Source of the DNA: Candidatus Kuenenia stuttgartensis
Lineage (GTDB): Bacteria > Planctomycetota > Planctomycetia > Planctomycetales > Planctomycetaceae
Length of the DNA stretch: 51,176 bases
Reading direction: 5' to 3'
NCBI GenBank assembly: GCA_945861975.1
Contig: CAMAXD010000006.1
Span: 1 to 51,176 of the forward strand
Positions 1 through 10,459 of the stretch are shown here, in pieces (positions within the stretch are counted from its first letter, which is position 1; each line of letters begins with the position of its first letter). The translations under genes were made by a program, and so were the position numbers. Below the pieces are notes generated by a model, which saw nothing but the letters and a program-made list of their open reading frames with translations, searched no databases and was not told the origin of the DNA.

Positions 1-3
1 CGA

Positions 4-2409
4 TTACCTCACGAACATGAATTCGTTGGAACTTAATAGGACCTGAGCGTATCTGTCCCAACTGGACAACTCGCTTCCATCACTGGCCGCACTGACAAAA
101 CTCAATCCAAGTTCAAGCTCCGCAGGCTCCGGATCGCGAGCATACAGCAGCTCATACGCGTGCTTAATGCGCTCCTCATTGGAATCACTCAGCGAATGCA
201 ATCGAGCGACCAGCGCTTTGGCTTGGTCGAACATAAACGGGCTGTTCATGAAAAACAGATACTGTTGCGGCACGATACTGCTGGGCCGCTGCTCGACTGT
301 CGATCGCATCAACGGAAAATCAAACAAACGCAGAAACACATCAGATCCGAAAGCATCTCCGTTGCGTCCCACTTTCGCATACAACGTCCGACGTTTTGTT
401 TCTGTAATGTTGTGATGAGACGGACCGCCGAGCGATGAATCCAGCTCACCCGTCACAAATAACAAAGAATCTCGCCAGGCCTCCACGTCCATACGACGAG
501 GACTCATCCGCCACAGCAGGCGATTGTCTCCGTCCGCCTTGTAAGACTGTTCGTTGTAGTCACCGCTTAATTGATATGTGACCGAACACATAATTTGGCG
601 ATGTAAAGATTTCAGCGACCAGCCCTTGGCGACAAATTCACTGGCCAGCCAATCAACTAATTCCGGATGAGTCGGACTCTCACCCAGCGTTCCAAAATTG
701 CTCGGTGTTCGTACAAGTCCGGCTCCGAAATGATGCTGCCAGATTCGATTCACGAACACTCGAACGGTAAGCGGATTCTGAGGATCCACGATCGAGGCCG
801 CCAATTCTTCGCGACCGCTGCCTTTGCTATAACCTGTCGGCTCAGCTCCTGAGAGGATTCGCAGAAAACGACGAGGCGCCACGTCACCGGTCTTCAACAG
901 ATTGCCGCGCAGAGCAACCTTCATGTCGTCGTGACCGGTCTCGTGCAAAGTATGAGCAGTCTCCAGAACAGGCGGACCATTCTTTTGCAGCTCAGTCAGC
1001 TCGGCTTTCCATTGATCCAGCTGTGTCTGTTCTTCGAGAGTCGCTTCTTCCTTAGTGGCCTCTTCAGCTGCGGAAATTTTCTCATTCCTTGACCGCTGGG
1101 GGAACGTCTTGATCTTTTTGTTCAAGTCCTCAACCGTATTCTGGTGATCGCGAAATCGCTTGACGACGTCCGCTGTCGCCAGCGGGAATTCATGAGTCGC
1201 CGAGTTGTTAAAGATGCCGGCGAGAGAATAGTAATCCTGCTGAGGTATCGGATCGAACTTGTGATCATGGCAGCGAGCACATGAACCTGTAATCCCCAGC
1301 AGTCCCCGCGTCAAAATGTCGACTCGATCATCAAGCGTTTCTGCTCGTGACTGCGCAATGCTGTCCGGGTCACCTCCGTCAGATTGATACGTCGGCCCCA
1401 GCGCAAAGAAACCGGTCGCGACAGCCTGCGAGGGATCACCACTCAGATCACCGGCTATTTGCTGTCGAATAAATTCATTGATCGGCAGATCGCGATTGAA
1501 GGCATCCACCACCCAATCTCGGTATCGCCAGGCGTCGTCCAAAGCTTTGTCGCCCTCCAAAAATCCGCCTCGCCCATCGCTGAACCGAGCCACATCCAGC
1601 CAATGCCGCGCCCAGCGCTGCCCGTACATTGGCGAGTTCAGCAATTGCTCGACAAGCGATTCAACCGCCTTTTGCCGATCAATCGCAGCAGCCATCGTGA
1701 ACGCTTGATTCTGTTCCGGAGTCGGCGGAATCCCAATCAGATCGACAAAGATCCTTCGCGCCAAAATATGCGTTGCCGCTGGCGCCACGGCCTGCAGCCC
1801 GGCCTGCGCTCGACGTGCGGTCACAAAGTTGTCGATGGGATTAACGACGTCTGTCGATGGCTGCACCGTACTCACCACTGGCACTTCTGGCCGTCGAACC
1901 GGCTGCCATGCCCAATGACTTTTTTGAGCTGTAGCCCAGTCGAATTTCAACCAATCCTGACGCGATTCCGCTGCGGGAGTTCCGGGAGTTGACGTCGCTT
2001 CCGGCCACGGAGCCCCCATCTCAACCCACTTCGTAAGAGCCTCAATCTGACGTTGCTCGAGCTTTCGATCGGGCGGCATTTCAATGCCGTTGTATTTGAC
2101 CGCCGAGATCAGCAGACTTTCCGCTGGTTTGCCAACCACCACTGCAGCACCCGATTCGCCGCCCTTGATCATGGCTTCGCGGCTGTCCACGTAAAGTCCT
2201 GCCTGTAATTCAGCCGCATCGGTGCTATGGCAATCGTAACAATGCTGAACCAGCACTGGTCGAATCTCGGCCTCGAAGAACTCAATCTGCTCAGCCGTGA
2301 ATGTCGGCTTATCAACAACTGCAGGAGTCTCATCAACCGCGGAAGAAACTTCACCGATCGCGATCGCAACAACAAAGCCCCCGATCACGATGAGCAGTTT
2401 TGGGATCAT
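4..2409 (-). CDS. PSCyt1 / DUF1549 / DUF1553 planctomycete-type cytochrome-c-like secreted protein
   Basis: 801 aa ORF with N-terminal signal-like segment, CYDCHS (CxxCH) heme motif, second CARCHDHKFDPI motif typical of the DUF1549 region, C-terminal DUF1553-like region (NPLTVRVFVNRIWQHHFGAGLVRTPSNFG). Confidence 0.93.
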   Translation of the reverse strand: MIPKLLIVIGGFVVAIAIGEVSSAVDETPAVVDKPTFTAEQIEFFEAEIRPVLVQHCYDCHSTDAAELQAGLYVDSREAMIKGGESGAAVVVGKPAESLLISAVKYNGIEMPPDRKLEQRQIEALTKWVEMGAPWPEATSTPGTPAAESRQDWLKFDWATAQKSHWAWQPVRRPEVPVVSTVQPSTDVVNPIDNFVTARRAQAGLQAVAPAATHILARRIFVDLIGIPPTPEQNQAFTMAAAIDRQKAVESLVEQLLNSPMYGQRWARHWLDVARFSDGRGGFLEGDKALDDAWRYRDWVVDAFNRDLPINEFIRQQIAGDLSGDPSQAVATGFFALGPTYQSDGGDPDSIAQSRAETLDDRVDILTRGLLGITGSCARCHDHKFDPIPQQDYYSLAGIFNNSATHEFPLATADVVKRFRDHQNTVEDLNKKIKTFPQRSRNEKISAAEEATKEEATLEEQTQLDQWKAELTELQKNGPPVLETAHTLHETGHDDMKVALRGNLLKTGDVAPRRFLRILSGAEPTGYSKGSGREELAASIVDPQNPLTVRVFVNRIWQHHFGAGLVRTPSNFGTLGESPTHPELVDWLASEFVAKGWSLKSLHRQIMCSVTYQLSGDYNEQSYKADGDNRLLWRMSPRRMDVEAWRDSLLFVTGELDSSLGGPSHHNITETKRRTLYAKVGRNGDAFGSDVFLRLFDFPLMRSTVEQRPSSIVPQQYLFFMNSPFMFDQAKALVARLHSLSDSNEERIKHAYELLYARDPEPAELELGLSFVSAASDGSELSSWDRYAQVLLSSNEFMFVR

Positions 2410-2693
2410 AAGATTTGTCGCAGCAAAACAGGTCGGCGGGAGATCGGGGCGGGGTGATCCAGGAACAGAAATGTTTCCGGATCGACAGTGAACAGAGCTT
2501 CACAAAACCATCTTATGCGGCCTGCAAATCGATTCCCAGACGCATTATGGGAATTAGCCAACATCCGCATCTTGATTGTAACGACCGAAATCAGCTGAGC
2601 ATTCAGGGAACATTCTGTGATGAAATCCAATACGTCCGAGTAAATCAAGCTTGCTCAGTAAAACTTGATAGAGCCGTTCGTAACCGTCCCTGA

Positions 2694-5051
2694 TCAGCGA
2701 CTTGTAAACTCGAACCCGACGACTGCATAGCGATATTGGGCCTCGGAAGAAATTTCACGGCCCCCTCCTTCAGGAAGTGCCACACCAAATTCATCAGCAC
2801 CAACGCGGTCAAATGCTTCCGACACCAGGATTGCGGCGCTCTTTGAATTGTCGGAACCTGGTTTCAGTTCAGTAAGCATGGCATTCAAAGCTCGATTTTT
2901 GGCATCGTATTCGAAGGAGATGCGATACGTTTGTTTTGCAGTGAGCCCCTCTGGGAGTTCGACTGGAGCCTTCGATGGCCTGCCGTTTGCTCGGCATACG
3001 AGAGCGATTTCATCCTGGCCTTCGATTTGTAGCGAAATCGAATGATCATTGATCGACCGTTCACTGTGAAACAGACCCAGAACCATCGGATTCGTTTCAT
3101 TTGCCCCAAAGTGATCGATTCGAAAGTCGATGATAGCCCGAAAGTCACCTTGCGTTGCATCCGGACTTAGCGGGCGTACAAATCGCCTTCGCTGGCCACT
3201 CATACGGGGTGAGTTCTCTCCCAAAACTTGAAGTTCCGCAGCACTCTTGTCCCAGTGATACGGAATCGAATCGACACTCATGACAGCGGCTTCATGGTCA
3301 GGATCTGCCTTGCGTCCGATGGCCAGCATCTCAAAATCAAAGTACCACCCGCGCTGCATCGGATCTGTTGCAAAGGTTTCTGTAAAGCTGTCCGTGGCTT
3401 CTGTTCTGGTATTGAATGTTTGATTGTTGAGCGACGCCAGGAACGGGTTCAGGTCCGTAAGGTTCGGCTGCCCGTACTTCGTATGTTCTGACCAAACCCA
3501 GACATACTCGTCGGTATAGGCCAGTGCTAACGAGAGATTGGACCAAAGCGATGCCTTACCTCCACCAGGCCAACCATCAGGCAGGTTCCATGGATGATCT
3601 TCGACCCACGCAGCCATCCCAACCTGGACAAAGCTGTCGTACTTCTCCGAGTCGTCACTTAGAGATCGCCATCCACGAATGTCTGATCGTGCCGAAGCGT
3701 ATCGATTGCGGTCGCCCGGAAATCCATTTTCAGTGGCATAGGTATGAGTCGTACCTTTTGCATGACCAAAATAAAACGTATTTTCGTGACCGTGAACAAT
3801 CCTTGCTGGTGACTCGATCCCGGCAAGAACTCCATCAAGAAATGGAATGACACCTGTGAGCGGACCGTAGCCATTGGAATCGGGCGACCACGCAAATGTC
3901 GTGATAATGATCACTTCGGGGAACTCGGACTGAATTGCCTTAATCCATTGTGAGCCCCTATGTCGCAGCACCTCCGGTGTCTCCTTACCCAACGGGAAGT
4001 GAAGCCCCTGTGGCTTGTCAGGATCAAACTCCGGCATTCCGGATTCAGTCCGCCAGCGATAATAACCATACTGCTCCGTATCGAGCCAAATCCCTTTCAG
4101 TCTGCCTTCACGGCAAACACGGCCGACCAGCCTCGCGTTATGCTCGATAACGGCCCAGTCGTCATCATCTGTGAGATCCGGAGTTTTTAAGCCACGCGCC
4201 CCATCGACCATCCCACAGATCAGAAAATTGTCGGTAAGACGGCCACGTCGCATCGACTTCAAGTCAGCCAGCGTTTGCTCAACTGCTGAGTCCGGTATGT
4301 GTATTGAGTTCCACAGCAGCTCATTCAGAAAGGCAGGTCGCCACGGCATCCCCATTTTGGTCAGCCCCAGACTTTCCACCCATTCGGCCGATAGAGATGC
4401 TGGGATGACGATCCCGTCGAACGGGTATGAGTCAACGAATTCGGGATGCCTCGCAATAAACCCTGGAGTTATGGCCGTCTCTTCGCCGTAGACTGTATAG
4501 AGACCACCACCAATCATCTTTTTATGTCGCAATTCTCGAGGAGCCGCCCATTTCTCAGGTGGCAACTCACTGTGCGAATCGACTCGTATCCATGCCAGCG
4601 TCACTGTGCCGTCCGTACTGCCCGGATCAAAACGCAGACGCGTCCCGGGCCCCGATGATGGAAACGTGATTTGGTACTCATGCCACATGTCATCGTTGAT
4701 GACTTCGAAGCCGCGACTATTCTTTTCCGTGAATGACCGGCCAAAATAAATCTGGCCTGTCGTGCTGCCGGTCGATCTCATCCGCATTGAGACCGTGACG
4801 AACTGGTCCGTAGGAATGTCCACCCTGGGGCTTGTCAGGAATGGATCGGGAGCCTCAACCTTCATGATCAAACCGTCTGCAGAGTGTCGAACATCAACCA
4901 CGAAGGAATTCGCTTTCCATCCCTGCATGTCATGTGAAAACTCCCAGAATGATATGGTCTCGGCACTGAATGCTCTCTCAGACCCGCCACAGACGAAGAC
5001 AGCGATCGTGCAATAAAAAAGAAGCCGGGCGGAACAAGTGGCGATTTGCAT
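2694..5051 (-). CDS. Secreted hypothetical protein, carbohydrate-binding/glycoside-hydrolase-like
   Basis: 785 aa ORF with signal peptide (LLFYCTIAVFVCGGSERAFSA); jelly-roll-like N-terminus; no confident family recognised. Confidence 0.75.
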   Translation of the reverse strand: MQIATCSARLLFYCTIAVFVCGGSERAFSAETISFWEFSHDMQGWKANSFVVDVRHSADGLIMKVEAPDPFLTSPRVDIPTDQFVTVSMRMRSTGSTTGQIYFGRSFTEKNSRGFEVINDDMWHEYQITFPSSGPGTRLRFDPGSTDGTVTLAWIRVDSHSELPPEKWAAPRELRHKKMIGGGLYTVYGEETAITPGFIARHPEFVDSYPFDGIVIPASLSAEWVESLGLTKMGMPWRPAFLNELLWNSIHIPDSAVEQTLADLKSMRRGRLTDNFLICGMVDGARGLKTPDLTDDDDWAVIEHNARLVGRVCREGRLKGIWLDTEQYGYYRWRTESGMPEFDPDKPQGLHFPLGKETPEVLRHRGSQWIKAIQSEFPEVIIITTFAWSPDSNGYGPLTGVIPFLDGVLAGIESPARIVHGHENTFYFGHAKGTTHTYATENGFPGDRNRYASARSDIRGWRSLSDDSEKYDSFVQVGMAAWVEDHPWNLPDGWPGGGKASLWSNLSLALAYTDEYVWVWSEHTKYGQPNLTDLNPFLASLNNQTFNTRTEATDSFTETFATDPMQRGWYFDFEMLAIGRKADPDHEAAVMSVDSIPYHWDKSAAELQVLGENSPRMSGQRRRFVRPLSPDATQGDFRAIIDFRIDHFGANETNPMVLGLFHSERSINDHSISLQIEGQDEIALVCRANGRPSKAPVELPEGLTAKQTYRISFEYDAKNRALNAMLTELKPGSDNSKSAAILVSEAFDRVGADEFGVALPEGGGREISSEAQYRYAVVGFEFTSR

Positions 5052-5543
5052 AATTTACTCGGCGAGCTGTCTCTCAGGGGGAATCGCTCAAGGTTCAGCT
5101 GATCAGAAAGCACTTCACTGAAGCGTAACAGTTCTGCGGTTCGGTAGCATCGCCTCAAGATCTCTATCAGCAAAACCCATCAATACGTAACCGGAAACAG
5201 AAGTGCCGTTGCAAATGGATTCATGTTGACGTACTTCCGTATCCTCGAACAGGTACGTAGCTGAGGCTGCATCACCGTGGCGGAGTAATCACGAGGTTAG
5301 CGACACAACATCGTTACTCAGCCATCGATGCAAACCATCGAATACTTTCTCCGTGCCGTGATTTGGTTGTCGTGCATGATGCTTGCCAGGACGCTTCGAA
5401 GGAACCATCATGCCGCGAGTGCTCTCTGCATGCAACAGGCCGGTATGGTTCTGATTTGATCACGAGCCCCTGACCTGTCATTTCAACGGCCGCAACCGAT
5501 GACTGACCGATGTGTTTCGTGATGTCGTGAAGGAAGTCATTCT

Positions 5544-8270
5544 ATGAGAGCTATTTGTCCTGTTGCGGTGATGTTCATGGCTGGGCTGATGGCCATTTCA
5601 GATCCAGAGACGGCAGGAGCTCATCCTCCTGAATCCAAACCAAATGGATCGGCGTCTGGACAGGTCGGTGAACCTCAGGAAAAAGAGCCTGCCGATCCTG
5701 TTTCCGAAGCCGATCGGCAAGTCGCTTACTTTCAGTTTGAAAGTTTGAGCTGGCTCGCGAGTCGATGTCCCTCGCCGTTACAGCAGGAGACGATTCAGCA
5801 GGCGTTGGTGGAGCTGCAGACGGCCACGCAGCTTCCCCAGGCTCCTTCACTAAAGACGCTTGTGGCAAAAAGAATATCACTACAGGCAAAGCTCCGAGAA
5901 CAGCATTGTGTGGTTTCGTTGGAATGGTCGAAGTCAGGGCTCAAGCCCGCGATGGATGTCCCCATGATTGAAGTTGCCAGGGGGCTTTCTCGGGTTGTGA
6001 TTGTCGAGATTCTCAACACCGATTCGGAAGCAGCGAACTTGACGCTGGCCAATCGAGAACAGAATCAGAACGCAGTGCCCTGGACAGTGCTGCCCGGAAG
6101 ATCACAATGGTTCCCGCTGATGCTTACTGCTGAATTGCCAGCGGTGATGGTGACTGTGATAGCGACCGCGACAGCAAAAGCAGGTGAAGTGACTCACGAT
6201 TTTTCACTTCCCATTCAGGTTGTCGAGCCTGCAAAGATTCGTGGCAGACTGTTGGATGGTGATCTCGACGTAGCCACGCCGGGACGTGTGTGGGTTGAAG
6301 GAAATGATCATCAATACCGCCTCGCCGGACCGTTTGCCGCCCACAAATCGTTCATTGAGAAACCGGTCCTGCTGTCAACGGTGCCTCGTTCTTATGGCGT
6401 GCCTTTCTTCTACGCGGATGGAACGTTCGAAGTCGATATTCCGCCGGGACGAACGATTGTGACTCTGGAACGTGGCTTCGAACATTCACTGGCAAGCGAA
6501 TCGATTAATCTGGCTCCTGGAGAGACTCGGGATCTCACTCTGTCATCGAAGCGCTTTGTCGACATGAAAGCGGACGGCTGGGTCAGCGGTGACACGCATA
6601 TTCACTGGGTCACGAATGCCTGGAATGTCGATTTGCCGCTTGAGCATTTATCATTGGTGCAGAAGGCAGAAGATCTGCGAGTCGTCAACAACCTGACGCT
6701 GCTGCACCGCACGACGGTCGATGCCTTTGTGAAGCCTTCGCAAGCTCCGATGGGGCCGATCAGAAACTTCTGCAGTGATGATTATCACATTGAGATGGCG
6801 GAAGAGTATCGCAATCAGAATCTCTATGGGCACTTGTGTTTCCTGAACCTGAAGTGGCTGGTGCTGCCGATCGGCACGGGACCGCAGATTGCCGGCGACG
6901 ATTCACTGGACTACCCGATCAACAGGACCGCCATTCTGCAGGCTCGTGAACAGGGCGGCATCAGTATCGAAGCTCACGGAGTCGGAGCTAATCACGAGCT
7001 TCCTCTGAACGCTGTGCATGGCCTGACTGATTCGCTCGATCAGATTGATCCGAATGACTACTACCGACTGCTCGACTGTGGCTTCCAGTTACCGCTGACC
7101 AACGGCAGCGATCATCCGGCCCGTATCGCTGGTTGTGCTCGTGCTTACGTAAAGATCGACGGCGAATTCGCCTACGAAAAATGGATTGATGGAATTCGTC
7201 GAGGTTGCACGTTTACAACGTCCGGTCCGCTGCTGTCTCTGACCGTGAATAACAGAAATATCGGAGAAGTCCTGACGACGACAGCCAGTGAACCGCTTCA
7301 GATTCAAGTGACTGCGAAGTCGCGATTTCCGCTGGGGCGAGTTCAAATCCTCTCCAATGGCGATGTTCTCAGGGAGATCGACACTCAGAATCAGGAAGCA
7401 GAACTAACCGTCACAATGCCAGCCGGTGAGAGTCGCTGGATTATAGCGAGGTGTTCTCGGAACAATCAGTGGAACGCAATCTGGCATGCGGATATCGCGC
7501 ATACCAGTGCGGTTTACGTTCACGTCGATGGGCGTTCGGTGTTTCGCGAGGAGGCCGCTCATGAGTGGATCGATCGCATGCGGCTGCACATTCGCGACAT
7601 CCAGACGAAGGGCTTGTTCGGAAACGCAACTCAGCGCAATGAAGCGTTGGCGTATTCAGGTGAATCCATTCGTCGCTATGAACGTCTGATGGCGATCCGA
7701 TCGCAGCCTCTGCCACAGGGCATAGCAACCATTGATGAACAGCGAGATCTCCTGCTGATGCAAGCGTCGTTTGTATCGCCGCTGAGTCATGATGATCCTT
7801 TCATGAATGCCATCAGGCAGTCGGTACATACGGGGAACCTGCGAGATGCTGCTGAACCACTGACGATTCTGAAGGTGCAGATCAATCCGGAATCCCGAGT
7901 CAAACTGGCTCCAGTCACGCTGCCGGAATCGTTTGTTCAGCACAGGACTCAGCGATTCCTGATTGAGATTCACAACGAGGCGAGAATTCAGGCACCACTC
8001 AGAATTCGGGCCTTTGATCAGTCCCGCGGGGACCGTCAGCCGGCAGAGTGGTGCGATGTGCGGCTGATCGAGAATCTCGTTTCGTCGTCGGTCCTTTCTG
8101 GCGAGGAAACTGAATGGAAGCTGCTGGAATTGCGGAGTAATCTTGCGGGCCGCCGCGAAGTGCGTTTCGAAGCCGACGTGGGCCAGGGAACGCAGGATCT
8201 TGGTGTTCGTGCCACGACGGATGTGCTGCTGAAGGTGGAGTGTTCAGGACTCTCAGCCGGTACGCGCTAG
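5544..8270 (+). CDS. CehA/McbA family metallohydrolase (PHP-like), secreted
   Basis: 908 aa ORF with signal peptide and the GWVSGDTHIHW metal-binding motif; later conserved EAHGVGANHELPL and NGSDHPARIAGCARAYV. Its TAG stop coincides with the left end of an IS630-like remnant. Confidence 0.85.
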   Translation: MRAICPVAVMFMAGLMAISDPETAGAHPPESKPNGSASGQVGEPQEKEPADPVSEADRQVAYFQFESLSWLASRCPSPLQQETIQQALVELQTATQLPQAPSLKTLVAKRISLQAKLREQHCVVSLEWSKSGLKPAMDVPMIEVARGLSRVVIVEILNTDSEAANLTLANREQNQNAVPWTVLPGRSQWFPLMLTAELPAVMVTVIATATAKAGEVTHDFSLPIQVVEPAKIRGRLLDGDLDVATPGRVWVEGNDHQYRLAGPFAAHKSFIEKPVLLSTVPRSYGVPFFYADGTFEVDIPPGRTIVTLERGFEHSLASESINLAPGETRDLTLSSKRFVDMKADGWVSGDTHIHWVTNAWNVDLPLEHLSLVQKAEDLRVVNNLTLLHRTTVDAFVKPSQAPMGPIRNFCSDDYHIEMAEEYRNQNLYGHLCFLNLKWLVLPIGTGPQIAGDDSLDYPINRTAILQAREQGGISIEAHGVGANHELPLNAVHGLTDSLDQIDPNDYYRLLDCGFQLPLTNGSDHPARIAGCARAYVKIDGEFAYEKWIDGIRRGCTFTTSGPLLSLTVNNRNIGEVLTTTASEPLQIQVTAKSRFPLGRVQILSNGDVLREIDTQNQEAELTVTMPAGESRWIIARCSRNNQWNAIWHADIAHTSAVYVHVDGRSVFREEAAHEWIDRMRLHIRDIQTKGLFGNATQRNEALAYSGESIRRYERLMAIRSQPLPQGIATIDEQRDLLLMQASFVSPLSHDDPFMNAIRQSVHTGNLRDAAEPLTILKVQINPESRVKLAPVTLPESFVQHRTQRFLIEIHNEARIQAPLRIRAFDQSRGDRQPAEWCDVRLIENLVSSSVLSGEETEWKLLELRSNLAGRREVRFEADVGQGTQDLGVRATTDVLLKVECSGLSAGTR

Positions 8271-8926
8271 TGGAGCGTCAATCGCAGAAATCGGGGTCGT
8301 TTGCGTTGGAGAATCATGGAATACTGATTGGCACAATGAGGTGTGCCATGGAAAAGAAGTACGTCGTTCGGTTGTCCGATGCGGAACGTGAACAGCTCAC
8401 TGCGATCGTAAGGAAATTCAGCGGTTCCAGTCAGAAGGGCCGGCCTGGACGGATGCCCGCATTGCCGAAGCGTTTGCATGTCGCACCGGCGGGCTGGCGA
8501 GAAGCGTACTTTTGTGAGACAAAGACGAAAGCCGACTGGGCGCTCCTGGTGGCCGACCTCCTTGAAGGTCGTTACGCCGGATGCGACAAAGTGACGCTCG
8601 TCTGTGACAACCTCAACACTCACCCCCGCGGCGCATTTTACGAAGTGTTTGAACCTGCCCGAGCCCTGGTGAGACGAATAGATTGGTGCCACACGCCCAA
8701 ACATGGCAGTTGGCTGAACATCGCTGAAAATGAATGAAGCTGTATTACTCGTTAGTGTATCAACGGCCGCCGCATCGGCAGTATCGAATTCCTGGCGACC
8801 GAAATATCCGCATGGTCAAGCAGCGTGAATGCACACAGCGAGGAGTCGACTGGCAAATGCGGATCGATGATGCACTTTGAAAACTTAAGCCGGTCTACCC
8901 CAGTATTAAAATTTGACGCACCACTA
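8269..8926 (+). mobile_element. IS630-family element remnant, internally deleted (about 0.66 kb)
   Basis: Left end ctagtggagcgtcaat (8267-) is an inverted copy of right end atttgacgcaccactag (8911-8927). TA occurs at both borders, as expected for IS630/Tc1-mariner. Internal translation is IS630-like. Confidence 0.85.
8349..8737 (+). pseudogene. IS630-family transposase fragment: N-terminal HTH start fused to C-terminal DDE region
   Basis: MEKKYVVRLSDAEREQLTAIVRKFSGSSQK is joined to KTKADWALLVADLLEGRYAGCDKVTLVCDNLNTHPRGAFYEVFEP...HTPKHGSWLNIAENE; the middle is missing. Downstream frame reads E*SCITR*CINGRRIGSIEFLATEISAWS (two in-frame stops), then a frameshift to RECTQRGVDWQMRIDDAL*KLKPVYPSI. 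Confidence 0.88.
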
Positions 8927-9569
8927 GTGCTTCGTCAGGTCTTCATTGTTGGGTAGGCATTCTTGCCGGTCGCAGGTTTGTCGGATTGAGCCAAGCAAGC
9001 TTGGGACGGGGGAAGAAAAGTAGAATACAAATCTGAAACCTTTCGTAGGAGTCCTGCGGGTGTAAAGCCCGTCCGGCGAAGCCGACCATGCTTCGCACGG
9101 TGCCCGCAGCCAGTCTGAAAGCCATGCGATTGAGCTTCGAAAGGCCAGTTGCGGGAGCCTCTGTTTTTCCGACCCCTGGGACCAGGCTGCGGCACATTAT
9201 TGGTCTGATGTCAGTAGTTCTGCCGGCGTCGAGTGAATATGTGCAGACAGACAACTGGGATTCTTCAGGAACTTGAGAGGTCCTGTCGTTTCCTCAGTGA
9301 GATTCCGGCCGGAGAACCGGGTGATCAACTCCAGGTTCTGGCGGCGCACTCGTCCGCCGGGGAGCAAACTTAAAGAGTGAGCATTGAGGTACCAGCAAGC
9401 GAAGAAAACGAAGAGCGGTGGGATGGGCGTCAGGAAGTCATAGCGTCTTGATCGTACCGCTGAAGCTGGCGAACAGCGCCCTGCTGGAGCCAGTGAAGGG
9501 AAGCGAGACGTCAGATCATGGACCCGTTTTTGAGAACCACGACAGATGCATCGAAATCTGACCCTCGTG

Positions 9570-9722
9570 TCACCGAAACAGGATGGATAGCAAAACAATC
9601 GAAAGAACTTCACCGATGAAGGTCCAGCGGTACGACATGGCCTCGACTTGATACTCCACCTCCTCCGAACGGCTCGAAGTTGCCGCGATAGTACTTTTAG
9701 GGGGACTGTAAGTCTGGGTCAT
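9570..9722 (-). pseudogene. Truncated paralogue of the downstream-oriented membrane protein (9893-10459)
   Basis: MTQTYSPPKSTIAATSS...MSYRWTFIGEVLSIVLLSILFR parallels MTENPYVAPRVGETTK...MPWQFTFLGFFLSVLLFPLPIF. The upstream regions also match (caatcaacgcg; GGAGAAAACTCACATG versus GGAAAAACTTCACATG). Confidence 0.6.
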
Positions 9723-9892
9723 GTGAGTTTTCTCCGTGCGAAAGACTACGGGGCCCGGTCTCCGGCAATCAACGCGGCAATGGCGATGCGGGCAGCTAAA
9801 AAATGCAATAGTGATCACACACCGGCAGCAAAATCGCGACCTGACGCATGGCGAAAAGTCCACGAACACAGGCGGCCATCCTGCATAAGGTC

Positions 9893-10459
9893 TTAACTAC
9901 GAACGGGCAATGCATCATTCCTCGTCGGGCGAGATTTTCTGCGTTTCGTTTTGATGACCGGCTTGGGCCTGGTGATCCCAATGTAGGTCAAAGCGATCCC
10001 AACGCCGCTGATAATGACAATGTAAGGCAGCAAAAGAAAATAATGGAAGGCTAAGAAGGCGGCCAATGCATTGAGAGCAAGCCCCATCACGACGAGAAGA
10101 ATCACAGCAAATGATGAAACTACCTGGGAACGCCTCCCCCCATAGTCGAACAGGAAACCGTACAGAATCCACTCCAGCGGCCAAAGAAGGAACGCAATGT
10201 TAAATGCCTGTCCGTAAGAACCTGGTGATACTGCGAAAGACTGTGCCATGCCAAGCATAGGATGGCCCAGCCATACGGCCGTCCAGAACACTCGGCTGGG
10301 CGACATGACCGTCACGCCGGCCAGGGAGAAAATTGGGAGTGGAAACAGTAGCACGGAAAGGAAGAAACCGAGAAAGGTAAATTGCCATGGCATTGGTTTT
10401 GCCGGGCGCGATTTTGTCGTCTCACCGACTCTCGGGGCAACGTAAGGATTCTCGGTCAT
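9893..10459 (-). CDS. Multi-pass membrane protein, hypothetical
   Basis: Start at MTENPYVAPRVGE with an A/G-rich upstream segment; about 4-5 hydrophobic segments; KTKRRKSRPTR tail. Confidence 0.7.
   Translation of the reverse strand: MTENPYVAPRVGETTKSRPAKPMPWQFTFLGFFLSVLLFPLPIFSLAGVTVMSPSRVFWTAVWLGHPMLGMAQSFAVSPGSYGQAFNIAFLLWPLEWILYGFLFDYGGRRSQVVSSFAVILLVVMGLALNALAAFLAFHYFLLLPYIVIISGVGIALTYIGITRPKPVIKTKRRKSRPTRNDALPVRS

Noticed and set aside
1384-1992. 202-aa + strand ORF opposite the DUF1553 gene
   Set aside because: Antisense to a convincing conserved CDS; composition is typical of a shadow ORF.
5052-5543. Possible structured RNA in the divergent intergenic region
   Set aside because: Some short complementary stretches, but no sustained hairpin or known riboswitch core visible by eye; likely a promoter region.
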